Below, one piece after another: positions 16,889 through 25,075 of a DNA stretch of 42,766 nt (positions are counted from its first letter, which is position 1; every line of letters starts with the position of its first letter). The stretch is from JBCBJZ01 sp038522635 (GTDB taxonomy: Bacteria > Pseudomonadota > Alphaproteobacteria > Rhizobiales > Hyphomicrobiaceae): assembly GCA_038522635.1 (NCBI GenBank), contig JBCBJZ010000011.1, forward strand, positions 1 through 42,766, in the 5' to 3' direction. Under the pieces are notes generated by a model. It saw only the letters and a program-made list of their open reading frames with translations, had not been told where the DNA came from and made no database searches. The position numbers and the translations under genes were made by a program.

Positions 16889-17209
16889 ATGGCCAAAATC
16901 ACCTTTGTTCAACCCGACGGTAGCGAACAGACGTTCGAGGGCCAGACGGGCATGACGGTCATGGAAGTGGCGCGCAAGAACCTCGTCGATGGCGTCGAGG
17001 CGGAATGCGGCGGCGCGTGCGCTTGCGCCACCTGCCACGTTTATGTGGACGCCGCTTGGACGGAAAAAGTCGGCGGACCCAACGACACCGAAGAGGACAT
17101 GCTCGATTTCGCGTTCGACGTGCGCGATGAAAGCCGCTTGAGCTGCCAGGTCAAAGTCACTGATGAGCTGGACGGCTTGCGCGTGGCGATCCCGGAAAAG
17201 CAATTCTGA
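16889..17209 (+). CDS. Adrenodoxin-type [2Fe-2S] ferredoxin
   Basis: This 106-residue cytosolic electron carrier has the cluster ligands Cys40, Cys46 and Cys49 (CGGACACATC; C-x5-C-x2-C) and Cys86 (SRLSCQVKV), matching vertebrate-type ferredoxins such as FdxB and putidaredoxin. There is an additional Cys44 inside the loop. The conserved acidic helix EEDMLDFAFDV, used for docking to reductase or P450 partners, is present. A flavoprotein reductase gene follows 107 bases downstream in the same direction, so the two probably work together. No P450 or ISC genes are nearby, so the final acceptor is unknown. Confidence 0.95.
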   Translation: MAKITFVQPDGSEQTFEGQTGMTVMEVARKNLVDGVEAECGGACACATCHVYVDAAWTEKVGGPNDTEEDMLDFAFDVRDESRLSCQVKVTDELDGLRVAIPEKQF

Positions 17210-17316
17210 GGTTCGACGGGCGAGAGGGGCGGTCGCATACGCGCTGCCCTGCCGTTCTGTCCCCTTTCGTAACGCTCGCAACACTGATGCCAGCCCCCTT
17301 TTGAAGGTCACCGCCC

Positions 17317-18411
17317 GTGACAACAGTTGATGAACCGGCCACCGCGACCCCGATCCCAGGCAGCCTCACCGCCGATGCGCGCACCGCTGGGCCTATCGAA
17401 ACCGATTGCGTGATCGTTGGGGCGGGGCCGTGCGGGATTTTTGCCGTCTTCGAGCTCGGCCTGCTCGATATCAAGGCGCATGTGGTCGACATCCTCGACA
17501 AGATCGGCGGGCAGTGCGCGGAGCTGTATCCGGAAAAGCCGATCTACGACATTCCAGGCCTGCCGATCGTTACCGGCCAGGAGCTAACCGATCGCCTGCT
17601 CGAACAGGTCAAGCCGTTTGATCCCGAGTTTCATTTGAATGAGCGCATCGACGGGGTCGATAAGCTGGACGATGGGCGGTTTCGGCTCGTCACGGACGGT
17701 GGGCTCACTTTCATCACCAAGGTCGTGGTGATCGCGGCAGGCGGTGGATCGTTCACGCCGAAGCGCCCGCCGTTGGCCGGCATTGAGGCGTTCGAGGGCA
17801 CGAGCGTGCACTACGCGGTCAAACGCATGGACGCGTTCCGCGACCGGTCGATCCTGATCGTCGGTGGCGGCGATAGCGCGCTTGATTGGACGCTGAGTTT
17901 GCAACCGCTGGCGAAGTCCATGACGCTGCTGCATCGGCGCGATGATTTTCGCGCCGCGCCCCATTCGGTGGAACGCATGCGCGCGTTGGTCGAAGAAGGG
18001 CGGATGGAGCTGGCGATTGGCCAGGTGAGCGCGCTGCACGGTGAGAACGGCCACCTCACGGGCGTCACCATGAAAGCGAAAGATGGCACCGAACGCGAGA
18101 TCGCCTGCGATACGCTGCTGCCGTTCTTCGGGTTAACGATGAAGCTTGGGCCGATTGCCGACTGGGGGCTGAACCTGCACGAAAATTTGGTGCCGGTTGA
18201 CACCGAACGGTTCGAGACGAGCACGCCCGGCATCTTCGCCATCGGCGATATCAACCACTACCCGGGCAAGCTCAAGCTGATCCTATCGGGTTTCCATGAG
18301 GCAGCGCTCATGGCGCATGCCGCGAAAAAGATCATCCATCCCGATCAGAAAGTGACGTTCCAGTACACAACGTCATCTTCAAGCCTGCAAAAGAAACTCG
18401 GCGTTCGCTGA
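17317..18411 (+). CDS. Ferredoxin--NADP(+) reductase, thioredoxin reductase-like (type 2)
   Basis: This 364-residue flavoprotein would pass electrons between NADPH and ferredoxin. The FAD site is VIVGAGPCGIFAVFELGLL near the N-terminus, followed by KIGGQCAELYPEKPIYDIPG, which is diagnostic of the YumC-type FNR group. The pyridine-nucleotide site is ILIVGGGDSALDW and the C-terminal FAD segment is GIFAIGDINHYPGKLKLILSG. The redox CxxC of true thioredoxin reductases is absent, which supports FNR. The GTG start at 17317 has GAAGG nine bases upstream. The preceding ferredoxin gene supplies a likely partner. Confidence 0.92.
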   Translation: MTTVDEPATATPIPGSLTADARTAGPIETDCVIVGAGPCGIFAVFELGLLDIKAHVVDILDKIGGQCAELYPEKPIYDIPGLPIVTGQELTDRLLEQVKPFDPEFHLNERIDGVDKLDDGRFRLVTDGGLTFITKVVVIAAGGGSFTPKRPPLAGIEAFEGTSVHYAVKRMDAFRDRSILIVGGGDSALDWTLSLQPLAKSMTLLHRRDDFRAAPHSVERMRALVEEGRMELAIGQVSALHGENGHLTGVTMKAKDGTEREIACDTLLPFFGLTMKLGPIADWGLNLHENLVPVDTERFETSTPGIFAIGDINHYPGKLKLILSGFHEAALMAHAAKKIIHPDQKVTFQYTTSSSSLQKKLGVR

Positions 18412-18461
18412 GCCGGCGTTCGCTAGAGCGGGCCTATGTTGGATCCGGCGCGCGTGGCATT

Positions 18462-19766
18462 TCAGCGTGCGCCCAGACGCTTGAGCAGCGCACCGCCCGC
18501 GGATGAATGCGCCAACGCTTTCGCCCACCCACGCAAGCGCTTCAGGTACACCGCGAGATAGAGCCTACCCTTGCGCGTGCAGGCCAGCGCCAGGTCGTCC
18601 ACGTTGGTGAGGTCATCGCCCCATTCCGACTTGTAACGGGCCTGCGGTGCCAGCAGATCGAAGGTGGCGATGCCCTCTTCGTGCGAGCGCTCGATCGATT
18701 CGCGCATGTGCAGCGCGCCCACCCCACATCGCTCGTAAGCGGGGTTATAGACGATCACGTGCATGGCCCGGTGCGCGATGCCGTCGAAGGCGATTTCCAC
18801 CGCTGCGATCTCATCATCGCAGGTCAAAGCGAAAGCCCGCGTGCCCGTCGGGCGGTCGATGACGCTGGCAACATCGGCAAAGAACGCATCGAAACGCGGG
18901 TCGGCAAGGGCAGGTGAGATCAATCCCTTGGCCTGCAACCAATCGCGTTTCATCGCGATCGCCTGCGCGACCATCGCTTTCGCACCGTCCCCCGGTTCAA
19001 CCCGCGTGAACGCGATGGTGCCGCGCTCATCGAGCCGGCGGCGTTGACGGCGGCGGTTACGGCGTTGTCGCTTGCTATGGCGTTGCAGGTAGGTTTCGAA
19101 TTCATCAACCGCAGCAAGATCGATGCTGACGGCTTGCTGACGCTCCAGAACGCTGGCGCCCGCCTCCGCGATCACCGCATGGCCCACCGCATCGCCGCGC
19201 ACTTTCCTGACGTGCACCACATCGGCGCGGGTGTGGTTGATCACATGCTCAAGGCCGAGCGCGAGCCAGGTCTGTTGCTCCGGGTCGGGCCGCGCCAGCG
19301 CGTCGGTGTATTGCGAGACGGGCGCGCCCATGAGGCTGAGCTGCTTGATGCCGTGGGCGCGCGTCAGCACGAACGGCCAGAGCGCCATCGTTCGCCCATC
19401 AACGCTGACCGTCACGATCCGCAAGGGGCAGGCGGGGGCCGTTGCGGCACTGATGAAGTGGTTGCACCAATGCCAGTGCCAATTGAAGCTTTGGAACACC
19501 GGCTGCGGCGTGTGCGCGCCCATCGCCTCGTAGAGTTCGTTCCATGAGCGCTCAAGGGCGTCGAAGGCGTCGCGCGAGCGGACGATGGCGAGCGTGATCG
19601 TGCGGCCGCGCTCATCCCGGAAACTGAGGCTCGCATCGCGGGGGGCGCCCACGAGATGCGGGGGCTGAGGCAGCAACCGGCCGAGCCGCTTTTTAAGCCA
19701 AGCGGTGGTGGTGCCGGTCGTGATCGCCGGGTCTTGCGTGTTCACGCGGGTCGCCGTTGTGGCCAT
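18462..19766 (-). CDS. GNAT/FemAB-like acyltransferase (CelD/BcsL family)
   Basis: This 434-residue cytosolic protein carries the CelD/BcsL layout: an N-terminal half with SRDAFDALERSWNELYEAMGAHTPQPVFQSFNWHWHWCNHF, an Arg-rich turn QRHSKRQRRNRRRQRRR, and a C-terminal acyltransferase half (CDDEIAAVEIAFDGIAHRAMHVIVYNPAYERCGVG, then FDLLAPQARYKSEWGDD). Members act on polysaccharide or lipid precursors in several bacteria; the substrate here is unknown. The start MATTATRVNTQ is the only reasonable ATG. The product could serve envelope synthesis, but no exopolysaccharide cluster surrounds it. Confidence 0.8.
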   Translation of the reverse strand: MATTATRVNTQDPAITTGTTTAWLKKRLGRLLPQPPHLVGAPRDASLSFRDERGRTITLAIVRSRDAFDALERSWNELYEAMGAHTPQPVFQSFNWHWHWCNHFISAATAPACPLRIVTVSVDGRTMALWPFVLTRAHGIKQLSLMGAPVSQYTDALARPDPEQQTWLALGLEHVINHTRADVVHVRKVRGDAVGHAVIAEAGASVLERQQAVSIDLAAVDEFETYLQRHSKRQRRNRRRQRRRLDERGTIAFTRVEPGDGAKAMVAQAIAMKRDWLQAKGLISPALADPRFDAFFADVASVIDRPTGTRAFALTCDDEIAAVEIAFDGIAHRAMHVIVYNPAYERCGVGALHMRESIERSHEEGIATFDLLAPQARYKSEWGDDLTNVDDLALACTRKGRLYLAVYLKRLRGWAKALAHSSAGGALLKRLGAR

Positions 19767-19850
19767 AACGGGGTGCCGAACCTCTGACTCATGGGCCGCG
19801 ATCGTGGATCAACGACGCGCCTCGTCTCCGCATGGACGCGCGGAGCGGAA

Positions 19851-19916
19851 TTTCGATCATGTTTGGTCGATTTCGGGCTCAGCTGTGGTGATGCCGTTCG
19901 ATCGCCCGATGACCTG
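19851..19916 (+). repeat. Dispersed repeat R1, copy 2 (right part)
   Basis: It aligns along 66 bases with the right part of the copy at 37-103 (minus), including GGGCTCAGCTGTGGTGAT and TCGATCGCCCGATGACCTGA. Roughly four of five positions agree by eye. It lies in the gap upstream of the acyltransferase gene; the left part of R1 is missing. Confidence 0.6.
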
Positions 19917-19981
19917 ATGCGCAGCAAGGTGCGTGCCAGCGCCGCCGACCTGAATACGCATCCTTCAGGGCGGGCGGCCGT

Positions 19982-20347
19982 TCACACGTAGGCGACTTCG
20001 ACGAGGCACAGGAGGAAGAGCGCAAGCAGCATCAGCCAGATGAGCGCGCGTCCGCGCCGGCTCGGTGCGGCGTGGCCCATGATGAGCAGGCTCAGCAACA
20101 CCAAGATCGCCACAAGATTCATGGCCAGGCTGCCGCCAAGGCCAAGTCCGTTTTGCGCGGGCAAGATCGCCTCGATGGCCGAGGCCATGGCCATCCCGAT
20201 GAGCGCTGCGCCCAGCATGCGCGGCCAGAATCCGGAAGCGGCCGCCTGCAGGCCGAAGACCTTGATGGTCGTGAGCGGAAAGGTGATCAGGAAAAGCCCG
20301 CTGACGCCTTTGAGAACAGCTTCGAAAAACAGCAGTTGTTGCAACAT
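19982..20347 (-). CDS. Small integral membrane protein, unknown function
   Basis: This 121-residue protein has about four hydrophobic segments: LLFFEAVLKGVSGLFLITF, FWPRMLGAALIGMAMASAI, LAMNLVAILVLLSLLIMG and ALIWLMLLALFLLCLVEVAYV, with an Arg-rich cytoplasmic turn APSRRGRALI. ATG at 20347 was chosen as the last start before the first membrane span; the frame is open to a TTG at 20488 through a low-complexity repeat. No convincing ribosome site precedes either start. I do not recognise a family. Confidence 0.6.
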   Translation of the reverse strand: MLQQLLFFEAVLKGVSGLFLITFPLTTIKVFGLQAAASGFWPRMLGAALIGMAMASAIEAILPAQNGLGLGGSLAMNLVAILVLLSLLIMGHAAPSRRGRALIWLMLLALFLLCLVEVAYV

Positions 20348-20352
20348 GACAC

Positions 20353-20406
20353 GTTCAACGGGAAGTAGGCCAGCAACGGGAAGCGGGCTGGCAGCGGAAA
20401 GCGAGC
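20353..20406 (-). repeat. Three 18-bp tandem units upstream of a membrane-protein gene
   Basis: On the minus strand three related 18-base units (containing CTTTCCGCTG, CTTCCCGTTG and CTTCCCGTTG) run head to tail. If translated they give SLSAAS, PLPVAG and LLPVER. They lie directly 5' of the chosen start of the downstream gene, so they are either leader DNA or an N-terminal extension. Confidence 0.6.
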
Positions 20407-20582
20407 GGGAGGGACGACGACTTTTGTTCAGCGGCGAAGAAGCGACGGGGCCATAGTCAAGCGTCCGCCTTGTGAAGTTGAGAAGCAACCGCTTTATGCA
20501 GGGCGCGCACCAAACATGCTGAGGAGCGGTCAGCAGGCCAGCGCCGCGACCTTACGCCGGAGCAGGCGCTTCGCCAGACCCC

Positions 20583-21107
20583 CTAGAAGTCAGGGCGTTT
20601 ACCTTTGGGGTCGAACGCGCGTCTGCGGTCAAACTTCTCGGTGGCCGCTGAACCCCACTGGAACCAGGGGCGTTTTGCGACAACCTTCTTCGGCTTGCGC
20701 GGCGCCGGCGTGTAATCCCCGCCCAGGTGGCGCTGCAGGTCCTTCTGGATTGCGACCACGATGGGCTTCTTGCAGTAGTCGGCGTTGTCCTTGAGTTTCT
20801 GTTGGATCGTCTTTTCAGAGATCTTGTATGTGAGCTCCACCCGCTTGAGGTCGTTGCCCGCAAGACCGTTCTGCTGCTCGAAGGCGATGTACTGCGCGCG
20901 CAGGCGTTCGGGGTCGAAATAAAAGCCGCATTTCACGGCGCGTGCCGACGTCCAGCCCACCTGCGTGGCCCTTGCGCTCGGCGTGTTCACATTCTGCGGC
21001 TTGGATTTGACGCTCGCGGTCGTCAACGCGCTTTTGCCCGCGCTGCCGCAGGCGGCCAAAGCCAGCGCTAACGCGCCGCACAGGACGATCATGATCCGCT
21101 GTGTCAC
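20583..21107 (-). CDS. Conserved lipoprotein, function unknown
   Basis: This 174-residue protein has a lipoprotein signal peptide with lipobox LAAC (Cys20), so it is predicted to be anchored to the membrane and to face the periplasm. The mature core runs from VGWTSARAVKCGFYFDPERL to DYCKKPIVVAIQKDLQRHLGG and has two conserved-looking cysteines that may pair; I associate this pattern with Hyphomicrobiales hypotheticals. The C-terminus is basic and proline-rich (PRKPKKVVAKRPWFQWG). GTG at 21107 was preferred to ATG at 21092 because GGGAG lies ten bases upstream. Confidence 0.75.
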   Translation of the reverse strand: MTQRIMIVLCGALALALAACGSAGKSALTTASVKSKPQNVNTPSARATQVGWTSARAVKCGFYFDPERLRAQYIAFEQQNGLAGNDLKRVELTYKISEKTIQQKLKDNADYCKKPIVVAIQKDLQRHLGGDYTPAPRKPKKVVAKRPWFQWGSAATEKFDRRRAFDPKGKRPDF

Positions 21108-21367
21108 AGCCCTCTGGCTCCCGATCTTATGCAGCGTCGTGCCTACGACCACTGTGGTCGCTTGACCGCGTTGATGCGTTCGCCCTAGCGCCCTTAAGGG
21201 ACGTCTAGCAGCGTTCGCTTCCCGCGCGCCCTTGGATATCGGCGGGCAGGCCTGTGCGGTCAAGCTGTTGATCGCGACACCATCAACAACAATCCGCCGC
21301 AATTGCGGCTGGCCTCAGCGTGCAGCCGCAACTGTGATGCACCGGCCACGCGCTTCGCTCTGGTCGT

Positions 21368-21469
21368 TAGAGTTCATCCGCTTCAGGTGGAACCACCTGA
21401 CGCGAAAGATGAACGGCAAAACAAAAGCTAGATTTCGGTTCCGCTTCAAGCTGAAGCGAACCGACTCTA
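21368..21469. repeat. Dispersed repeat R2, copy B
   Basis: This is a 102-base element with exact inverted tips TAGAGT / ACTCTA, a perfect hairpin TCAGGTGGAACCACCTGA and a second palindrome CGCTTCAAGCTGAAGCG. It is nearly the same as copy A at 8061. The terminal CTA (21467-21469) is the TAG stop of the VWA gene read on the minus strand, so the element begins exactly at that stop codon. Confidence 0.85.
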
Positions 21470-22642
21470 GCGCATCAGCGCGCGCATCGCCCCATCAAGC
21501 CCTTCGAGCGTCAGCGGGTACATGCGCCCCTCGATGGTGTCGCGCAGCATCTTGATGGACGGCGTCCAGGACCAATGCTCCTGTGGCACCGGATTGAGCC
21601 AGACGACGTTCTCATAAACATCGTTCACGCGCTTCATCCAGAGCGCGCCCGGTTCCTCGTTCATGTGTTCCACCGAGCCGCCAGGGACGCTGATTTCATA
21701 CGGGCTCATGGATGCGTCGCCCACGAAAATGACTTTGTAATCGGAGGGGTAAGTGTGCAGCACATCCCACGTGGGCGTGCGCTCGCGCCAACGGCGCGCG
21801 TTATCCTTCCAGACGAACTCGTAAAGGCAGTTGTGGAAGTAGAAATACTCAAGGTGCTTGAATTCGGTGCGGGCGGCCGAGAACAGCTCTTCTGCCCCCT
21901 TGATGTGCCAATCCATCGATCCGCCGACATCGAAGAACATCAGCACCTTGACAGTGTTGCGCCGTTCAGGCCGGAGCTGGATATCGAGGTAACCCTTTTG
22001 CGCGGTGCCTTTGATGGTGGTGTCGAGGTCCAGTTCCTCCGCCGCGCCTTCGCGGGCGAAGCGGCGCAAACGGCGCAAGGCGACTTTGATGTTGCGGGTG
22101 CCAAGCTCAACGGTGTCGTCGAGGTCTTTGTATTCGCGCTTGTCCCAGACCTTGATCGCGCGGTTGTTGCGGTTTTCCTTTTGACCGATCCGGACCCCGG
22201 CGGGGTTGTAGCCGTAGGCGCCATAGGGGGACGTGCCGCCGGTGCCGATCCATTTTGACCCGCCCTGGTGGCGTTTCTTCTGTTCCTCAAGCCGCTTTTG
22301 CAGCTCCTCCATGATCTTGTCCCAGCCGCCGAGCGCTTCGATTTTGCGCTTCTCTTCTTCGCTGAGGAAACGCTCGCCCATCGCACGCAGCCACGCTTCG
22401 GGTATCTCCGCGTCGCCCTCGGGATCAAGCGCTTGGAGACCTTTGAAGACGTGGCCGAAGACCTGATCGAACCGATCCAGATGGCGCTCGTCCTTCACCA
22501 GCGCTGCGCGGGCCAGATAGTAGAAGGTCTCCACATCGCCCGACGCGATGTCGTGGTCGAGCGCCTGCATCAGCGTCAGGTATTCCTTCAGCGTGACGGG
22601 GACCCGTGCGGCCTTGAGTTCATGGAAGAAGGTGACGAACAT
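21467..22642 (-). CDS. VWA-domain protein, CoxE-like
   Basis: This 391-residue cytosolic protein has an N-terminal region starting MFVTFFHELKAARVPVTLKEYL, a Lys/Glu-rich middle (KIMEELQKRLEEQKKRHQGG) and a C-terminal von Willebrand A domain. The metal site reads DVGGSMD, so the first Ser of the classical D-x-S-x-S is Gly; I recall this as usual for this subgroup. Members normally work with a MoxR AAA+ ATPase in metalloenzyme assembly, but no moxR is in the window. ATG at 22642 was chosen because the conserved N-terminus begins there; the ribosome site is weak. The stop codon is supplied by repeat R2. Confidence 0.88.
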   Translation of the reverse strand: MFVTFFHELKAARVPVTLKEYLTLMQALDHDIASGDVETFYYLARAALVKDERHLDRFDQVFGHVFKGLQALDPEGDAEIPEAWLRAMGERFLSEEEKRKIEALGGWDKIMEELQKRLEEQKKRHQGGSKWIGTGGTSPYGAYGYNPAGVRIGQKENRNNRAIKVWDKREYKDLDDTVELGTRNIKVALRRLRRFAREGAAEELDLDTTIKGTAQKGYLDIQLRPERRNTVKVLMFFDVGGSMDWHIKGAEELFSAARTEFKHLEYFYFHNCLYEFVWKDNARRWRERTPTWDVLHTYPSDYKVIFVGDASMSPYEISVPGGSVEHMNEEPGALWMKRVNDVYENVVWLNPVPQEHWSWTPSIKMLRDTIEGRMYPLTLEGLDGAMRALMR

Positions 22643-22726
22643 CGCTCTGCTGCATGGCGGTGGGTGGGGATCAACGCGCTTGATCACGCAGAGCGCTTAG
22701 CACAATGCCGCCAAGGAGGCACATCG

Positions 22727-23179
22727 ATGAATGACAAGAGCGCAACGGATCATGATGCTCAAACCCCCGTCACCCCGGATGACGTGCAAGCGGGCGAGGG
22801 GGCGGTCGCCGCGTTGGCGCCACTTGCTGCGCGCGGTCTGGAGGTGCGCCGTGACGTGCTTGGCTCTGCGTATGCCGATGGGTCGATGGCACGTGCGCAA
22901 GGCGATGCGGTCGCACAGGACCATCAGACGCTGGTGAATGCCTACATTTGGGGGGCGGTGTGGTCGCGCGAGGGGCTTGCGCGCAAGCAGCGCAGCACCG
23001 CCACCATCACGATCCTGGCGCTGCGCGGGCAGACCGCGGAACTCAAGCTGCATCTGAACGCAGCCCTCAAGAACGGCTACACCAAGCCAGAGCTGCAGGA
23101 ACTCTTCATGCACATCGGCGCCTATGCCGGTGTGCCGATCGCCAATTACGGCCTGCAGTTGATCGACGAGATGCCTTAG
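22727..23179 (+). CDS. Carboxymuconolactone decarboxylase family protein (PcaC-like)
   Basis: This 150-residue small helical enzyme-like protein contains the core SREGLARKQRSTATITILAL, then ELKLHLNAALKNGYTKPELQELFMHIGAYAGVPIANYG, which matches 4-carboxymuconolactone decarboxylases. It lacks the CxxC of AhpD peroxidases, so a redox role is unlikely. No other protocatechuate-pathway gene is in the window, so the actual reaction is uncertain. AAGGAGG lies seven bases before the ATG, one of the best ribosome sites in the window. The quinone reductase gene follows 95 bases downstream and may share a transcript. Confidence 0.88.
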   Translation: MNDKSATDHDAQTPVTPDDVQAGEGAVAALAPLAARGLEVRRDVLGSAYADGSMARAQGDAVAQDHQTLVNAYIWGAVWSREGLARKQRSTATITILALRGQTAELKLHLNAALKNGYTKPELQELFMHIGAYAGVPIANYGLQLIDEMP

Positions 23180-23274
23180 GCTGGTGCCGCGTCCCAACTA
23201 GGCGTCACGCCGCATGTTTCATGCGTACGCTTGCGCGCGAGATCACCAGACTTGAACAGCGAGGCCGTTCAAAC

Positions 23275-24264
23275 ATGTCCAAAGCCCAAGTCATTCATCA
23301 ATTGGGACCGCCTGATGCCATGCGGTGGGAAGAATGGCCCGTTGCGGACCCGGCACCGGGTGAAGTGCGGCTGCGCCATACGGCGATTGGGGTGAACTTT
23401 GCCGACACCTATCACCGCGGTGGGATCTCTCATCCCTGGCCGGTTCCCCCTTGTCCGGTGGTGATCGGGTTTGAGGGAGTTGGCGTCGTGGAAGGCGTTG
23501 GCGATGGCGTCAGCGACTTTGCGACCGGCGACCGCGTGGCGTACGGCATTCCACCACTGGGCAGCTACGCCGAGGTGCGAAACTACCCAGCCGACAAGCT
23601 TCTCCACATGCCTGACGGGCTCGATGACAAGCAGGTCGCGGCGCTGCTCATGAAGGGGATGACAGCGCACTACCTGCTGCACCGCACCTACAAGGTGCAG
23701 GCTGGCGACACGATCGTTGTGCACGCCGCCGCCGGTGGCATGGGCCTCATTCTTTGCCAGTGGGCGAAGGCGCTGGGGGCCACGGTGGTTGGAACGGTCA
23801 GCACCGAGGCGAAAGCGGAGGCGGCGGCGCACGCGGGCTGTCACCACCCCGTTGTGCGCGGGCAGACAAACTTCGTCGACAAGGTCCGAGAAGTGACAGA
23901 CGGCGAGGGTGCTGCGGTCGTTTATGAGGCGATCGGCAAGGACACGCTGCAACACTCGCTTGACTGCCTACGCCTCATGGGGGTGTGCGCCGCCTACGGT
24001 CATGTGTCCGGTCCGCCAGATCCGATCGATATCATTCAAGATCTCGGCCGGCGCGGGTCGTTGTTCATCACCCGCCCCGCCATCATGCACTACGTGGCCA
24101 AGCGCTCGGACCTGGAATGGACCGCGCGTGATCTTTTCAAGGCCATAGAGGCCGGCATTCTCGACGCCAACATCAACTACGAGTATCCGCTCGCAGACGC
24201 GGTGAAGGCGCATCAGGCCATCGAAAGCGGGACCACGCTCGGCGCCACGGTGCTTCTTGCCTAG
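23275..24264 (+). CDS. NADPH:quinone oxidoreductase, zinc-free MDR family (Qor-like)
   Basis: This 329-residue cytosolic enzyme of the medium-chain dehydrogenase family begins MSKAQVIHQLGPPDAMRWEEW. The NADPH-binding loop is HAAAGGMGLILCQWAKALGA. The conserved NFADTYHRGG and RTYKVQAGD place it with quinone oxidoreductase rather than zinc alcohol dehydrogenases, whose zinc ligands are absent. It could reduce quinones or alpha,beta-unsaturated carbonyls. GAGG lies ten bases before the ATG. The stop TAG overlaps the stop of the convergent SDR gene by sharing CTAG, and the flanking bases resemble the end of repeat R1. Confidence 0.9.
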   Translation: MSKAQVIHQLGPPDAMRWEEWPVADPAPGEVRLRHTAIGVNFADTYHRGGISHPWPVPPCPVVIGFEGVGVVEGVGDGVSDFATGDRVAYGIPPLGSYAEVRNYPADKLLHMPDGLDDKQVAALLMKGMTAHYLLHRTYKVQAGDTIVVHAAAGGMGLILCQWAKALGATVVGTVSTEAKAEAAAHAGCHHPVVRGQTNFVDKVREVTDGEGAAVVYEAIGKDTLQHSLDCLRLMGVCAAYGHVSGPPDPIDIIQDLGRRGSLFITRPAIMHYVAKRSDLEWTARDLFKAIEAGILDANINYEYPLADAVKAHQAIESGTTLGATVLLA

Positions 24265-25025
24265 ATCATCGGGCGAGCGCCCGCATCGTCGTCGAAGCGG
24301 CGCAGCGTGCCTTGGGCGTCATAGGCCGCGCCTGCCATTTCAACAAACGTAGCCGCAAGCGCGTCAGGCGTTTTGAGCGCGGTCTCATCCTCGCCCGGGT
24401 AGGCCTTGCCGCGCAGGCCCGTGCGCGTGATGCCCGGATCAAGCAGATTGACGCGGATCGGGGTCGATGCGACCTCGCGTGCGTAGGTGCGGGCCAAGGC
24501 TTCAACGCCGGCTTTGGACACCGCGTAGGGGCCCCAGTAGGCCGCGTCCCCGCGCGCCGCCGCACAGGTGATGAACACCACGCGTGCCGAAGCTGAAGCC
24601 CGCAGCAAGGGGTCCAGCGAGCGGATCAACCGCCAGTTGGCGTTGAGGTTTAGCGCCAGCACCGCGTCCCACTGCTGCGATGTGATGTGGCCAAGGGGGC
24701 TTAGGGGGCCAAGCATCGCCGCGTTGGCGATGAAGATGTCGAGGTGCGGCCACCGTTGGATGAGCGAGGGCCCAACGGCGTCGACCTTGGTGGCATCGAG
24801 CAGGTCGAGCGGCGCGATGGTCGCGGTGCCGCCAAGTGCCTTGATCTCGTCGTCGACCTCTTCCAGGGCGCCAACGGTGCGGGCCATCATGATGATGTGC
24901 GCACCGGCCTCAGCAAGGGCCAGCGCGGCGGCGCGTCCGATGCCGCGCGAAGCCCCGGTGATCAGCGCCACCCGGCCCTGAAGCGGTCGCTCATGCCCTG
25001 TAGGCGCCGTCGTTTCAGTCTGCAT
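24261..25025 (-). CDS. Short-chain dehydrogenase/reductase (YciK-like)
   Basis: This 254-residue Rossmann oxidoreductase has the NAD(P) site ALITGASRGIGRAAALALAEAGAHI and the catalytic YAVSK. The position that normally holds the catalytic Ser, 13 residues before the Tyr, reads Cys (FITCAAARG), which is unusual and may reduce or change activity. The overall pattern around YWGPYAVSKAGVEAL is close to E. coli YciK, whose physiological substrate is not known to me. The last codons overlap the quinone reductase gene by four bases tail to tail. Confidence 0.88.
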   Translation of the reverse strand: MQTETTAPTGHERPLQGRVALITGASRGIGRAAALALAEAGAHIIMMARTVGALEEVDDEIKALGGTATIAPLDLLDATKVDAVGPSLIQRWPHLDIFIANAAMLGPLSPLGHITSQQWDAVLALNLNANWRLIRSLDPLLRASASARVVFITCAAARGDAAYWGPYAVSKAGVEALARTYAREVASTPIRVNLLDPGITRTGLRGKAYPGEDETALKTPDALAATFVEMAGAAYDAQGTLRRFDDDAGARPMI

Positions 25026-25075
25026 GGTCGATGGGGTCCTTAACGCCGAACCGGCTCCAGAACGCAGGTCGCGCG

